From Phoma sp. XZ068 (Eukaryota > Ascomycota > Dothideomycetes > Pleosporales > Didymellaceae): a stretch of 64,000 nt of DNA. This document shows positions 20,939 through 32,721 of the stretch, one piece after another (position 1 is the stretch's first letter; the number at the start of each line of letters is the position of its first letter). Below the pieces are notes generated by a model that was given only the letters and a program-made list of their open reading frames with translations, was not told where the DNA came from and made no database searches. Location of the stretch: assembly GCA_004835665.1 (NCBI GenBank), contig RBKR01000001.1, positions 1,302,001 through 1,366,000 of the forward strand, written 5' to 3'. The position numbers and the translations under genes were made by a program.

Positions 20939-23900
20939 GTTACGACGAAGGAGTGTGGGCGCGGCGTGCGGCGAGGGTGGCGGGGCTGTGCGGTGGGCGG
21001 CGGTGAGGCGGCGAGGTGGATTATTTTCTGTGCTCAGCAGCGCGGGGGCGGTGGAGGTGTGGTGTTGGTGGTGGTAAGCTGCACTAGACTCAGGCATCAG
21101 CACTCGGAGCGGCGCAATCGCGGTGTCGGGCACACGACTCACCAGTGCAGTGCAGGGAATGCAGCGAGGGCGAGAAGCGAATATACGGGAAGGTGTGTAC
21201 AGCGGACGGGACGGGCAGCAAAGGGAGGAGGTGCCGCCGGTGTGTCCGTGGGCGAGGGAGTGCGGGTAGATATGTGCAGGTCCGCGCACGCCCTTGGGAT
21301 TGTGTAAGGTGGGAGGCTGCGTTAATCGCTGTGCATGCTAGACTCGAAGCGATGGTACTGCGCGCCAGGCGGGGAACGCATCAGGGTTCTGTCGACACGA
21401 AGACACGCCAGCGGGGATGCAACGCAAGGGCGACGGGCTCGAGAGCGCGGAATGCGAGCCGTGGGTCGTTTTATACCACGGGCAGTGCGCAGCGCGGCGG
21501 CGGGCGAGGGAGGAGTGTGCTGCGACACGGCGCGAGAGAGGCCGTGGAAGACTGGCGGCCGGCTGCACGCGTGGAGAGGGCGAGGAGGCGAGCGCTGGCG
21601 TGCTGAGCGTGCTGAGCGTGCTGAGGGGACTTCGGCGCCTTGTGAACGAAAGTCGCAGAGGGCCCAGCCGGAGGCGACGAAGATCGGCAGCTACCAGCAA
21701 GCGTCCGCTGGGGCTGGGGAAGGAGCGACGGCGCGCTAGTGTTTCGGCGTGCACTTGTCACCGCAGCCAGGCACTGTGCGGCCAGCTCGTATAGCGCAAG
21801 CTGCACCCTCGCTGCTCTCGCTGCACTGGCTGCTCTCGCTGCTCTCGCTGCAGGCGGGCAGCGCAGACGGCGTCTCGGGGCGCACACAGCACTGCGCGGT
21901 CGTGACCTCGGCAGGCGCTGGGCGGCGCTCGCGTGTGCAAAGGGCGAGTCAGGGATCCGTGCGGCTGCGCAATCCGGGCGATCAATCTGAGGTGGCAGAG
22001 AGACAGGATGAGATGAGACACGACGTGCCCTGACATGGAGCGGAGCAGCGCAGGACTATGTACAGCCTGAGCCGTGTTTCACGACTGCCCTCTACCATGC
22101 TGAACCTCTTCACGCTGCGTCTGGGCCCCATTGTCTGCGCCCAAGCGCTGCTAGCTCTGCCTCTGCTCGTCGAACAGCGCGGATGCTTGCCTGCGACGCC
22201 AGCCAACGGGCATCCACCAGGTGTACGCACGACTGCCAGTCGGGCGTGGCTGCGTCCCGGGAGCCACCGGCGTGCCTAGTCCAGCCCTGGGGCGCCATCA
22301 CCGCAGCCCGCTCCACCGTGTATCCCACGTCGAACTGCTGTTCACATCGCGACGAGTGCCTCCTGATGGCGAGTATGTGCGTTGCGAAGAAACTGCTGCT
22401 GCGCTTCACATGGGCCACAGCAACAGCTCCACTGCGTTTCGCTCCTGCAATTACAACCCAGCTTGCAACATACCAGTACGCACCATCCGAGGCTGCAACT
22501 CGGCTCTCGCGCATCCACAGGGCGTCGTCTCTCCACTTTGTGCTCACTTACGTGCTGCGCTGGCGCCATGGTAAGCATCGCAGCTTGCTGCCTCCAAGCA
22601 ACCCCACCCTTCACCGTCTGGACAGGCTCCCTCCGCTGTACACGAACTTGTATTCTCCTGTATTCTCTTCCGCTCTCTGTGTTCTCCATCGAGACACAGC
22701 TTGCAGCTTCACCGCTCTTCGCATCTGCTTGGTAGAGATACTGTGGTGGTACAGCCAGCAGGTGCATGCAGAGTGCAGCCATCGGGCACGTGAGCACTTT
22801 TTGCCTCACTGTCCACCGTCGAAAGTGGAGCCCGCAAGAGGTGCAACAGCCTCAGGAGTCCAACTGTCACATATCTTGACAGCCGTCTTGGCTGTTGTGA
22901 GGACAGACAAAGGCTTCAAACCTTCAAATGTCTCAGCGCAGAGCCAAGCAGTGCAAGCGTTTGACGGCCTTCGGGGACCAAGACCTCGTAGTGGACAGTG
23001 GGACGCCCAAGTAGCGCGCATACCTGCATCCGCGCAGTTTCTGCACTTCCAGAACATCCCGACTGCGTCCAGGGACCGTGGAGTCAAACGGTGAGAGGAG
23101 CGTTGTTTGTTTGACGACATGCCTCGAGCCTCACCATGGGCTGGCACGTGGCATTCTTTGCTCACCTCAGGTTTTGACAATGACAAGCGAGGATTCCATG
23201 TCCATCGCATTCCTTGTTGCCGCCCCAACCTGGCATCGCTGGGCCATTGTTCAGCATCATCCTGACCTGACCGATCCGCATCCACGCGCGCCGTTCGTCT
23301 CAGCTATCAATGTCACTTCCCCGCGATTTCAACTGTCACGGCCAAGCCAAAACGTGGAGTGTCTCGTCAGGCAGAAGCTGGAGGCGGATGTTGAATGCGA
23401 TACTTTGCAAAAGTCCAAAGGCAGCAAAGTGCAGCTGGCTAATTTGTTGTTGCGCGACTCCCGTGATCGTCGAGTAGAAGGGCAATCCTCCAGACGGCTA
23501 ATTTTGGACCACTAGTCAGGTACCCTTCTGGACTTACCCCTTGCACTTGGCCTCACCCGGCTATCTTGAAAGCCGACGTTCGCTGCCCGTTCGCACCTCC
23601 ACAATCATCCGTACAAAAAGGAGATCATGCGCCTGGTACTGAATGCTTTATTGGATATTCTCGTTGCGGAACTGTTGAACAGCCTCAGCGCGTCGACGTC
23701 CAGGAGCGGGACGACTGGCCAGACTCTGCCGTCATTAATTACGACTTGTCCTTAGCGCGGCGCTTCCAGCGTCCTTTGAGTTAGTGTAACGCGTTGCGCC
23801 CCACTATTACCTGCGTTGACGGTGAACAGCCTTGTTTGCCCTGCGCCAAACAAAACTAAAGCGCGCCATTCCCACTCAACCTTCGACCTCCTTGCTCCTC

Positions 23901-24234
23901 TCACGGTCCTGCCCATCGACACCAACCTTCCCTTGCGGTACTGCATCACTCTTTCTGCAGTATTTGCGTTCATTCATTCGACCTTGTGTCTCTCGTTCCC
24001 TACCTGTATCTCCGGTGACGCCTGCGCTTCTTTAGGTAAGTCTTGGACCTCCACAGTTCAGCTGGGGACATTCCGCCAAGCGGCACACTAAACATCCACA
24101 CGACGATTAGCTTTGCGGAGGACGATGCTAACATGGAGACAGCGAATACGATCGTAATCACTATTCAGTACAACCGCACCATCTGGAACGCCATCTAAAC
24201 GCCATAACGACCATATTACTACCGACTACCCAAC
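20939..24234. other. 3.3-kb divergent spacer, GC-rich near the PUF gene
   Basis: No gene is supported. 20.95-22.3 kb is GC-rich and full of long overlapping open frames on both strands, as expected of stop-poor DNA. Short tandem motifs occur: CGTGCTGAG three times near 21601-21628 and CTGCTCTCG units near 21812-21855. A 303-codon frame at 22183-23094 has Cys/Arg/His-heavy composition unlike a protein. The length is typical of a regulator with long 5-prime leaders, and a leader intron for the 24235 gene (GTAAGTCTTGG at 24036) is possible. Confidence 0.45.
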
Positions 24235-24777
24235 ATGATGAACATTAAGAAGCTCACCGGACGCTCCGAGGAGGGAGACGGCTCCAACAACATGACTATT
24301 GCGCTCCTGTCCACATTGGCTATCCTCGTTGTTCTCGCCCTGGTCCTCCTTGGCGCACTGGTCTACCTGCGCAACATCCGCCGCGCACGGAAGCAAGCCG
24401 AGCAAGACGCACAATTGCCCCTGTACGAGAAGCGACAGTCCGGCCGCCGACTCACCATCACTGCTATGCCCTACGGCAAGGGTCGCGAATCCGTTGTCGT
24501 TTACTCGGAAAAGCAAGACCTCATGAACAGCGCCGCAAGCTCGCCTACCAGCCCGGTACCCGAGATCCGCATCACATTCCCCGACGAGGTTGATGAGTCT
24601 GGCAGGCGCCAGTCTGGTCGCGTTGTCGTTGTCCGTGTCGGCGAGCACAGCGTTGGGTTAGAGCCTGTCAACGATGACCTGCCTCCTTACCAGCACGACG
24701 CAGCAGATCGCTTTGACTCGCTGGATCTGGATCGCATTGGAGGATTGAAGGAGAAGGACGACAAGTACTACGCCTAA
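24235..24777 (+). CDS. Single-pass membrane protein, 180 aa, unknown function
   Basis: A single exon starting at ATG 24235 (MMNIKKLTGR; the next Met codon is immediately adjacent). Residues about 20-46 form one strong membrane span (MTIALLSTLAILVVLALVLLG), followed by an Arg-rich stop-transfer segment RNIRRARKQ. The N-terminus is short and polar without a cleavable signal, so an N-out, C-in orientation is likely. The cytosolic part holds LPLYEKR, a Ser/Thr-rich stretch, RITFPDEVDE and a C-terminal LPPYQHDAADRF, which contains a PPxY-like sequence (LPPY) that could bind WW-domain ubiquitin-ligase adaptors. That adaptor idea is inference. Codon use is strongly C-ending, suggesting an expressed gene. 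Not recognised further. Confidence 0.7.
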   Translation: MMNIKKLTGRSEEGDGSNNMTIALLSTLAILVVLALVLLGALVYLRNIRRARKQAEQDAQLPLYEKRQSGRRLTITAMPYGKGRESVVVYSEKQDLMNSAASSPTSPVPEIRITFPDEVDESGRRQSGRVVVVRVGEHSVGLEPVNDDLPPYQHDAADRFDSLDLDRIGGLKEKDDKYYA

Positions 24778-25456
24778 ATCTGCACCAATTCCTGTCAACA
24801 CCCGACCGGACTGCAGTAATGGGTTCGGCACCCCGGGCCACACTGAGCCATTTGGCTACGACCTACTTTGATGACGGCAAAAAGCGCTGCTTGTCAGTTT
24901 CTCGCCTATGCCACACCCGTCTGGAAGGCAAGGCATGGCTTTGAGCCACTTGTAAATTTCTTGGAGTTGACCAGCCCTGTATACCCATGTCTGGCTGTCG
25001 CTCTACCGAGGTTATGTCCTCCCTACATAACTGTTATTTCTAATGTATGATATGCCAATCTCTTGAGCGTCTGTTGAAGTGCAGCAAGAGAGCAAATACA
25101 AATCTTGACAAGAACAAATAGACGCTGTGCTTTGCAGATGGTGTTGACGTGATGTGACGTGGTGCCTTCCAAGACAGCCTCAACTGCAACTGTGAACCAA
25201 AACCGTGTTGAGACTCGCGTTGCGCCTCGTGCAAGCCATGTTCAGCCATAACCGCAGCTGGAGCACCTCGATGGACCCGCAAGGCGCATGAATGTCGGAG
25301 GTCTCGGCGAAATGTCTCCACCGACCAAAACATCACCACTTACCTCCGCCCGCAGAGCTCAGTCCGACATTTCTCATCTATGGCTTCTTCCACTCCTTAA
25401 GACCTCTTTTCCAGTGCCAATTCGATTACTTGGCCCCTCAGCCCCTTATAACAACA
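24778..25456. other. Intergenic, GPI13 promoter side
   Basis: About 680 bp. No gene is seen; an in-frame upstream extension of GPI13 exists from about 25288 but has no family similarity and is taken as leader. Confidence 0.5.
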
Positions 25457-28400
25457 ATGGAGAACGGGGAAATGTTTACATCTCTCGAGGAGATCACCGC
25501 AGAAGCAAAGGCAAAGGCGGAGAAGAAGCGCATCGAAGAAGCGCAATTGGGTGGTCCCAAGCCGACTGCCACAGACGTGCGGACCGCGAAGAAGGCTGGA
25601 GAAGTGCACTTCAAGGCGCAACATGGCATCGTGGTTGCTTTCTTCAGTTTCATCCTGTAAGTCTGCCAGCGACCAACAACTGTACACAGCTAACACCCAC
25701 CAGCGTCCTTCATGTTCTTGGTATATATCTGTTCACGAGCGGATTCCTCCTCACGCGCCTAGTCCTCCCTCACAAGTCCGAATGCGCCGTCTCTCCAATT
25801 GAGCTCTCGAAGGGCTACGTAGCGGGCGATGCGGGGAAAGGGTGCTGGCACCCCAAGACATACGACAAGGCTATTGTGGTCATCGTAGATGCGCTCAGAT
25901 ATGACTTCACAGTGCCATTCGACGCTCAGTTCGAACCCGTCGATCTCGAGAAACAGGCCGACCGTGTCGAGGCTGCCTCCTCCGAGAAGAACATTGCGCC
26001 GCGCCATTTCCACAATGCTATCCCCGTATTCTACGAGACTGCGAAGCAATCGCCGAAGAACGCATTCCTCCTACCTTTCATCGCGGACCCGCCGACAACG
26101 ACACTGCAGCGTTTGAAGGGGCTGACAACCGGAACATTGCCTACATTTATTGATGCTGGGAGCAACTTCGCGGGTACTGCGATTGACGAGGATAACCTGG
26201 TTGCGCAATTGAAGGATGCTGGCAAGAGGGTTGTACATCTGGGCGACGACACCTGGCATGCGCTGTTCCCTGGATACTTTGTGCCTAACCTCACCCACGC
26301 ATACGATTCATTCAACGTCTGGGACCTGCACACTGTTGACAATGGCGTCACGGAGCACATGTTCCCACTTCTGAAGGCTGAGGATTCCACGAAATGGGAC
26401 GTCATCTTTGGACACTACCTGGGCGTGGACCACGCCGGACATCGTTACGGACCGGACCACCCGGCCATGGCAGCGAAGTTGAACGAGATGGATGCGGTGT
26501 TCCGACGCATGATTGAGGAGATTGACGATGACACTCTACTTGTGGTCATGGGCGATCACGGTATGGATGCCAAGGGAGATCACGGTGGTGAATCAGACGA
26601 CGAGATCCAGGCAGCGCTGTGGATGTATTCTAAGAGAGGAGACTTTGGTCGTATCGATCCTTCCTTTGTGCTTCCACCTGCGCATGCGAAGGACAGATCC
26701 GTTGCACAGATCGATCTCGTTCCCACTCTATCACTGCTCCTCGGTCTGCCAATTCCGTTCAACAACCTCGGAAAGCCTATCGACGAAGCGTTCGCCAGTG
26801 CCAAGGGCGATAGTTTCGAGAACTTGGCAACCGTAAATCGTCTCGCAAGCGCCCAGATCCATCGCTACCAGGGCGAATATGCCAAGGTCCGTGGCTTGGA
26901 TGAAAGTACCTTCTCCTCCTCCTTGTCGCTATGGCCTGCTGCGAATGAAGCCTGGACTGCAGCCTCCCAGCGAACGTCCTTCGGTGGAAGTACAGCCAAG
27001 ATCGAACAGCTGAAGACTGCCTACAAAGCCTTTGCTGCCTACCAGCAGGAGAACCTGCGCATCTGCCGATCGCTTTGGGCACGTTTCGATGTGCCCAGGA
27101 TGATCAACGGTGTCTTGATTCTTGCGCTCAGCGTGCTTCTCATTGCACTGTATGCTCGAGGCTTGGTCGGAGATCGCGCTGAGATTACTCCTGTCTTCTT
27201 TACCAGAGGCCTTTTGGGCACTGTACTTGGTGCTGTGCTCGGGTTTGTTGCATCGCTTGCGCTACCGGACACCCCGAAAGAGCATTCCGTAACCTTTGCA
27301 GCTGCCATGACTGGAATCATTGGCGTGCTGTCGGCCTTCTTCTCATTCCGAGACCGCCTCGGATCCCCATTTCCCAACAACATTTGGGGCTGGACGAGTT
27401 TCATCTTCACCATCTCTTTGTCGGCAGGTTTTGCGGCCAACTCGTTCACTATTTGGGAGGATGAGATTCTTCTACACTTCCTTACTACCTTTGGTGTTCT
27501 CGCGGTCATCTCTTCGTTCCGTCAGAAGAGCATGTCGGATCGGACCCTCGGTGTATACCATTCGATTCTGTTTACTGTCCTGCTCCGCGTTGCCAGCTTC
27601 TCCAGGCTCTGTCGCGAGGAACAGATGCCTTACTGCAAATCGACCTACTACGCGTCCGCTCTCTCAACCACATCTGCGCCATGGCAGCTTCTCATCCCAG
27701 CTGTCGTTGCGCTCCTCGTCCCTACCTTCATCAAGAGCTATTACGAAGGGACTAAGAGCTACCAAAACATGGCCGTGATGTGGATCGGCATCGTCCTGCG
27801 CTTCGGTCTGATGCTCTCCGCCGCATACTGGGCCCTTGACGCCGCCGATGACGGCGACTGGTACCCAGCCTTCTCCAGCATCATTAAAACCACCAAGCAA
27901 GCACTCGCCCAGGGTGTCCTCATCCTCGCCTTCGGCATCGGCTACGCCCTCTACAACTGGTCCAAGCCGCTCCTCAACATCGAAATGCCCAACCAAGGCA
28001 CCCCCAACGCCCAAGTCATCATCCACGGCTACGCAAACGTCCACGGCAGCCGCTACGCCCTCGTAATAACAATATGGTACCTCGCCGTCGCCCTCCTGCA
28101 AAAACCCATGGGCGCCGGCGCCATCGGCATCCTCGTCTGGCAACTCTTCTCCCTCTTCGAAATCATCGACACAAACAGCCTCCGCCAATCCTCCATCGGC
28201 CCCATCGTCCTCGCCCTCCTCGGCTCCTTCCACTACTTCAAAACAGGCCACCAAGCGACCCTCTCATCCATCCAGTGGGAATCCGCCTTCATCCCGCTCA
28301 AATCCATCCGCTACCCGTGGACCCCCCTCGTCGTCATCCTCAACACCTTCGGCGCACAGATCCTCTGCGCCATCGCCGTCCCCGCTCTCGTCCTGTGGAA

Positions 28401-28665
28401 AGCTCAGCCCAAACAGCGCCGCTTACTTAGCACCGTCGCGAAGGCGGTAGCTACGCATATCCTTTTCTACGCGGTGGTTAACCTAGCGACGACCATGTGG
28501 GCCGGCCATTTAAGACGGCATCTCATGCTGTACCGCATCTTCAGTCCGCGATTCATGCTGGGCGCTGCGGTGCTGCTTGTCGTGGATGTTGTAGCTATTG
28601 GTGTGGGGCTGTGGGGTGCGAGGATGAGTATTTTGAGTGTTGCGGAGGTTTTTGGGTTTGCGTAG
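25457..28665 (+). CDS. GPI13: GPI ethanolamine phosphate transferase 3 (Gpi13/PIG-O)
   Basis: Two exons, 25457-25656 and 25704-28665, with a 47-nt intron (GTAAGT..CCACCAG, phase 2), give 1053 aa. The start ATG at 25457 is followed by a charged cytosolic segment and a first membrane span (VLHVLGIYLFTSGFLLTRL). The lumenal alkaline-phosphatase-like domain has the metal-binding motifs of the family: IVVIVDALRYDF, GHYLGVDHAGHRYGPDHP and MGDHGMDAKGDHGG. A long multi-span region follows from about residue 545 to the end. The enzyme adds ethanolamine phosphate to the third mannose of the GPI precursor in the ER, the bridge to which proteins are attached, so the gene should be essential. From about 27.78 to 28.45 kb almost every third position is C, which leaves a long spurious frame on the opposite strand. 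Confidence 0.95.
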
Positions 28666-29550
28666 ATACACACATGCACGGTGAACCAAAATGTACGAGA
28701 TGCAGGAGGGAAGGTGTGTTGTATGATTATATGGTTGGTTGTATAGCATACGTCAACAGACGCTTGGGGTTTTGTTGGGTAGCATGAGATGAGTATCTCG
28801 CAAGCATATCTTTTATTAAATTCATTTAACATCACTATACGGAATCACTCATTCGTTTTCTCGGTCACCCGCTCCTCCACCGCTATATCACAGCCACGTC
28901 ATTGCCCCGGTAAAGTGCGGTGCGTTGAGGTAAAGGCAGCCGTCCGTTTGTCGCGCTGGTGGACTGCTGGGGGATATAAGTATCTCACTCAGCAAGGTCA
29001 CTGTTCTTCCACTTACTTTTCTTCTGCAGTCATCAACCCCGGGTTTACGGTGGGAACTTCGTTTTTGCTAGGAAGCCTTGGGCTGAGCGGTTGATTGATT
29101 ATCTTACGGCGGAGAAGAAACCCTTCTATGTGTGGGGTTAGGACGTGGTAGAGCTGATACACTAGTCTACAAGGAAGGCGACGACCACAGCCAGCAGAGC
29201 AACGGCGACGCTCAATAACGCGTTGGCTGGGTACAAGCGGTCTGAGCAGAGACCTTCCACAGGTGAAACTCAAGTAACTTTCCTCTACCTCCATCTGTAC
29301 TGACCATGCGAAAGATCCGACGGACTGATATCAAATCATACACTGGAAAATTATCTCCAGATTACAGTAAGAGCATCACCAAAGCGCTGGCGAGAAGCCG
29401 TCGGCGACAAGAGAAGTCGCAGGTAAGACTCATGCAGCGGTCCGAGGTGTTTCTTTTGTACTGACAGTGCGAAAGATCTGACAAGTTCACGTCAACGGAC
29501 GCTCCAAATTTCTCTCTCTCCTTCATCACCGCTCAATTTCTATCGAAAGC
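28666..29550. other. Intergenic with a duplicated short segment
   Basis: About 885 bp. Two similar stretches, near 29293-29325 and 29455-29487, share GTACTGAC then a GCGAAAGATC core and a trailing GAC. The first is followed by a 52-codon frame from the ATG at 29305 (MRKIRRTDIKSYTGK). The second contains TACTGACAG, which looks like a fused branch point and acceptor. They may be parts of a spliced 5-prime leader of the next gene. Confidence 0.4.
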
Positions 29551-31198
29551 ATGGCACCTGCCATCATCCCGGACGAGCTCATCGACGACTCGAGCCATGA
29601 TATCCCGGTTGTTGGCCTGAACGGCACGTCGACTCTAAAAGCTAGGTTTAAATACCGTCTCAGCCGTATGCTGGAAAGGGATGTCACCGTTTCTGAAGGA
29701 GAAGGTTCGCAAACAATCACTATTTGTATTGGTCCTGTGAGAGGCGCCAGCTCATCGACTCCAATGTACGATGATCGCATTAGTAAGTTCGCTGAGGAGC
29801 TTCAGTATGCGCTGCGAGAGATTGCCCGTTCCAGTGATGGTAAGTTCTTGCATCATTTCGGTGTGCATGCTAATCTGTTCAGCACCGCAAAAGGAAGAAG
29901 CATCGCAGGAACAGTGGGACACCATACTGATTTACGTGTCCCAGGACACTAACTCAACACTTTTGAGTCTTCGGCAAACATTTATGGCCCACAAGACTAA
30001 ATTAGATGCTCTGGTTACACAGATTTGTGGCCTGGATGAGGTTAATGAAGGTAGTTCGTCTTTCGACACAGATCTGGGCGACCAAATCATCAAGCTACAG
30101 CAGTTAACGAGCAGCTACGACGAAACTCTCAAGCAGCAAAACGATCTGGTTGAGTTTGCGTGGACTTTGACGCACCAGTGTCCTGCCTTGGACATACGCC
30201 TTAGGTGTCTTCTGGGGAGCACCTTCTCCAGCAAACTGTACGGCTCCATTTGCCAACTGAGCCATCCTCTCAGCACACACCATACTCTCATACGAGCTGC
30301 GAGCGCCTTTGGAGCCTTCCAGACCGTCACTATTCGTCTGGGAAGCCCACGTGCTCCGTCAATGAAAGTCGTTATCCTTGCACCGAAAGCTGCTTCAGCA
30401 ACTCGGCAACAACAGCCCCGCCAGCTCCACAAGCCTTCGACTTCGGCATGTAACTCCGATTCTTCTCCGAGCTTTATGGACACCATTCGACAGTATCTGC
30501 CTGAAGAAGACCGTGGGCTCGGATTGCTAAGGCTTCAACCAGCGGCGAAGCAAGCAGCTGCACTCTTGATAGGATGTGCTTTACACAACATCCCGGTCCC
30601 CCCGGGCTCTGAGACGTACTACCTCTTTGGCTTTACGACGTGCCGTAACGAGAAAGAAGAACATGGTCTATCTGCCTACTACCGGCAGCTGCTAGATACA
30701 ACACTCGACCCAACCATGGTATTCAAGAAGATCGTCAAGGCTCTTGAGCACGGCACACTGAGTGGACTGTTACAGAACAAAGGTCGTCAGAATTTGGAAG
30801 AGGTTTCCCCATCCTTACATCGGTTTCTCACTGTCCCGCCTGAAAAGCTCTACTCCGTTCACCGCCTCGTGCAGTTCATCCGAGACACCGATAATGACGA
30901 ACCACCGCCATGCCTCAAGCGCGACTATGGCTTCAAGTTCTGCACTCAACGCGAGGACGTAACCAAGCTCAAAGCTCTGTATGTCACGGTCGTCGCACAA
31001 GCAGGGCTCAAGAGAATTCATCACGCATGCACTTTTGGCAGGCTGCTTGATTTTGTCATTTCCGTCATTGGCTGTATCGACCCATCGATGCGTAGGTTGT
31101 TGCAGAATGACTATCCTAACCCGTCCGTCGGTTTTGAACATTCTCACGGACTTGAGCCGTATATGATGCCGTTATTCAGGAAGTTTCCGAAGGGCTGA
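29551..31198 (+). CDS. Orphan protein, 534 aa
   Basis: Two exons, 29551-29839 and 29883-31198, joined over a 43-nt intron (GTAAGT..TGTTCAG, phase 1), give 534 aa from MAPAIIPDEL. I do not recognise the family. Residues 1-150 are polar with a predicted coiled coil (LRQTFMAHKTKLDALVTQI, then DQIIKLQQLTSSYDETLKQ). A low-complexity linker follows near residue 240. The C-terminal half (about 265-534) looks globular and helical, with GLSAYYRQLLDTTLDPTMVF, LEHGTLSGLLQNKG and RRLLQNDYPNP. There is no signal peptide or membrane span. Some filamentous-fungal heterokaryon-incompatibility-type and NACHT-linked orphan proteins have a similar layout, but no diagnostic motif supports this. Base composition is like its neighbours, so no transfer is indicated. 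Confidence 0.6.
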
Positions 31199-31523
31199 GT
31201 CCAAACACGATTCAAGCTTGAATACTTACACTTTCTTCCTCCCGCACCAGAATGGACTTGGTTGAAAGGGGAGAAAGGCGGGCGTTGGTCCAGAACTTGA
31301 AAAGCGGGTTTGTTTACATGGCGTTTGATGGAGGCGTACGGTATCTCAAATCACGGGTGTATTCGATTGAGTTTCACACACGGCTTCAGCGCGATGGTAT
31401 GGCTGGCGAGTCACTTCCAATTCCTTTTACTCTCCCCACTATATCTTAGTCAACTTAATCAGAAAAGTCCACCCAATGTATACCCACTCCTACAAAAGCG
31501 ATGCCTTCCCACCTTCCCCCCTT
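31199..31523. other. Convergent intergenic region
   Basis: About 325 bp between two converging genes. A pyrimidine-rich tract lies at 31500-31560. No gene seen. Confidence 0.45.
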
Positions 31524-31955
31524 TCAACCCTCCCTCCTCTCCCTCCCCGCCTCATCAACAGGCAAACAAACAATAAACATCAAACACCCCCCCTCACTCC
31601 TAAACGGCCCATGCTCCATCCCCGGCTTCCTATACGCATAACACCCCTTCGTCCAAACCTCTCCCTTGGCACCCTCCGCTGCACCGTCCTTAGGCAGTTC
31701 CCCCGTCCCACTAGCCCGCCCCTTCAAATCCCTCAAATCCCCCTCCAAAATAACAATCTCCTCGACATACTCGTGCACGAAGTTCTGCGCCTGATTTGAC
31801 GTATTGGGTGCCCAGCGCTGGAGGTACGTGGCGCGGCCTGAGGAAGGGTCGGCGTTGAGTGTGAGTTGGGATATACCTGGTTCGAGGGGGGTCCAGTTGC
31901 GGGGAGTGTTGGTGAGGGGGTTGTGGGTTGGGGTGTGGAATTCTAGTTGTTGCAT
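31524..31955 (-). CDS. ChrR-like cupin-domain protein, 143 aa
   Basis: A single exon with ATG at 31955 (MQQLEFHTPTHNPL). The layout is that of small ChrR-type cupins: WTPLEPGISQLTLN, then VHEYVEEIVILEGDLRDL (first cupin motif with His and Glu ligands) and YAYRKPGMEHGPFRSEGGC (second motif with His), ending in LMFIVCLP. Such proteins form a beta-barrel that binds a single metal ion; bacterial ChrR uses the domain in an anti-sigma factor, while the stand-alone fungal versions are uncharacterised and may be small oxygenases or isomerases. A Gly/Glu/Lys-rich loop between the two motifs is longer than usual. No signal peptide is present. Confidence 0.75.
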   Translation of the reverse strand: MQQLEFHTPTHNPLTNTPRNWTPLEPGISQLTLNADPSSGRATYLQRWAPNTSNQAQNFVHEYVEEIVILEGDLRDLKGRASGTGELPKDGAAEGAKGEVWTKGCYAYRKPGMEHGPFRSEGGCLMFIVCLPVDEAGRERREG

Positions 31956-32721
31956 TTTGGATTGGCGTCGAGTGCTTTTTTGTGGTTGGCAATTGTGGGC
32001 TTGGGAGTGGAGGTTAGGTTTAGGGGGAGGTGGTTGATATTTACACGGGGTGATTAGAAATGCGAGGTGAGGTGGTGGAGTTGGGTCGTCGGCTTTTGGT
32101 GTGTGATAGCGTCGGCTTATTTGTTATTGGTGCAGGCTTCGGGAAATGTTGGGGCAGTGACTGAGTAAGCTTTACGCGGACAGCAATGACGTCTTGTTAT
32201 AAGGCGAAGCATGTCAATGTCTCAGGCGAAAGAACATGCATTGGTGAATTTTCCATGCATTCGAAATGTCAAAATTTCGCTTCAATTCTCAGCGTGATAG
32301 TGCATTTCAAAGAGGAAGAGACTAGGAGAATGAAGAACAAATAGATAATACATACGTTTTACAGAAGACTATATACACTTTCCTTCATCTCAGGAGGCTT
32401 GCACTTTATATCCGGAGCCCTTCAAATCACCTCAACTGGCCTCACCTCCCATCAGCTTCGTACTGCTGTCTACACACCGCTTCGCCTTTCGCTTCAACCC
32501 GCCCCTCGCCTGGCTATATTAGCTCACCCATCTCGGAGCCAGTCCTTCCAGACGGCTACAACAAGATAGGCTCACCTCAAGCCGCGACAAGAAGCGGGGA
32601 TGCTACTAAGTTCTGCAGTGTGCAGACCTACAGTCGCTCCACCATTGCCAAACCACCTTCCAAACTACACCCTGGAGCCCTTCACCGCACCCAGCGCGCA
32701 AGAGACGACAGAGACGCGCAT
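31956..32721. other. Intergenic, no gene seen
   Basis: About 765 bp between two minus-strand genes. AT-rich in the middle. No supported frame. Confidence 0.45.

Noticed and set aside
22183..23094. 303-codon open frame on the plus strand
   Set aside because: Cys/Arg/His/Ser-heavy composition, no domain, several overlapping frames of similar length in GC-rich DNA; looks like chance.
27664..28254. 196-codon frame on the minus strand inside GPI13
   Set aside because: Shadow of C-biased third positions in GPI13; acidic Gly/Asp/Glu/Val-rich product without family similarity.
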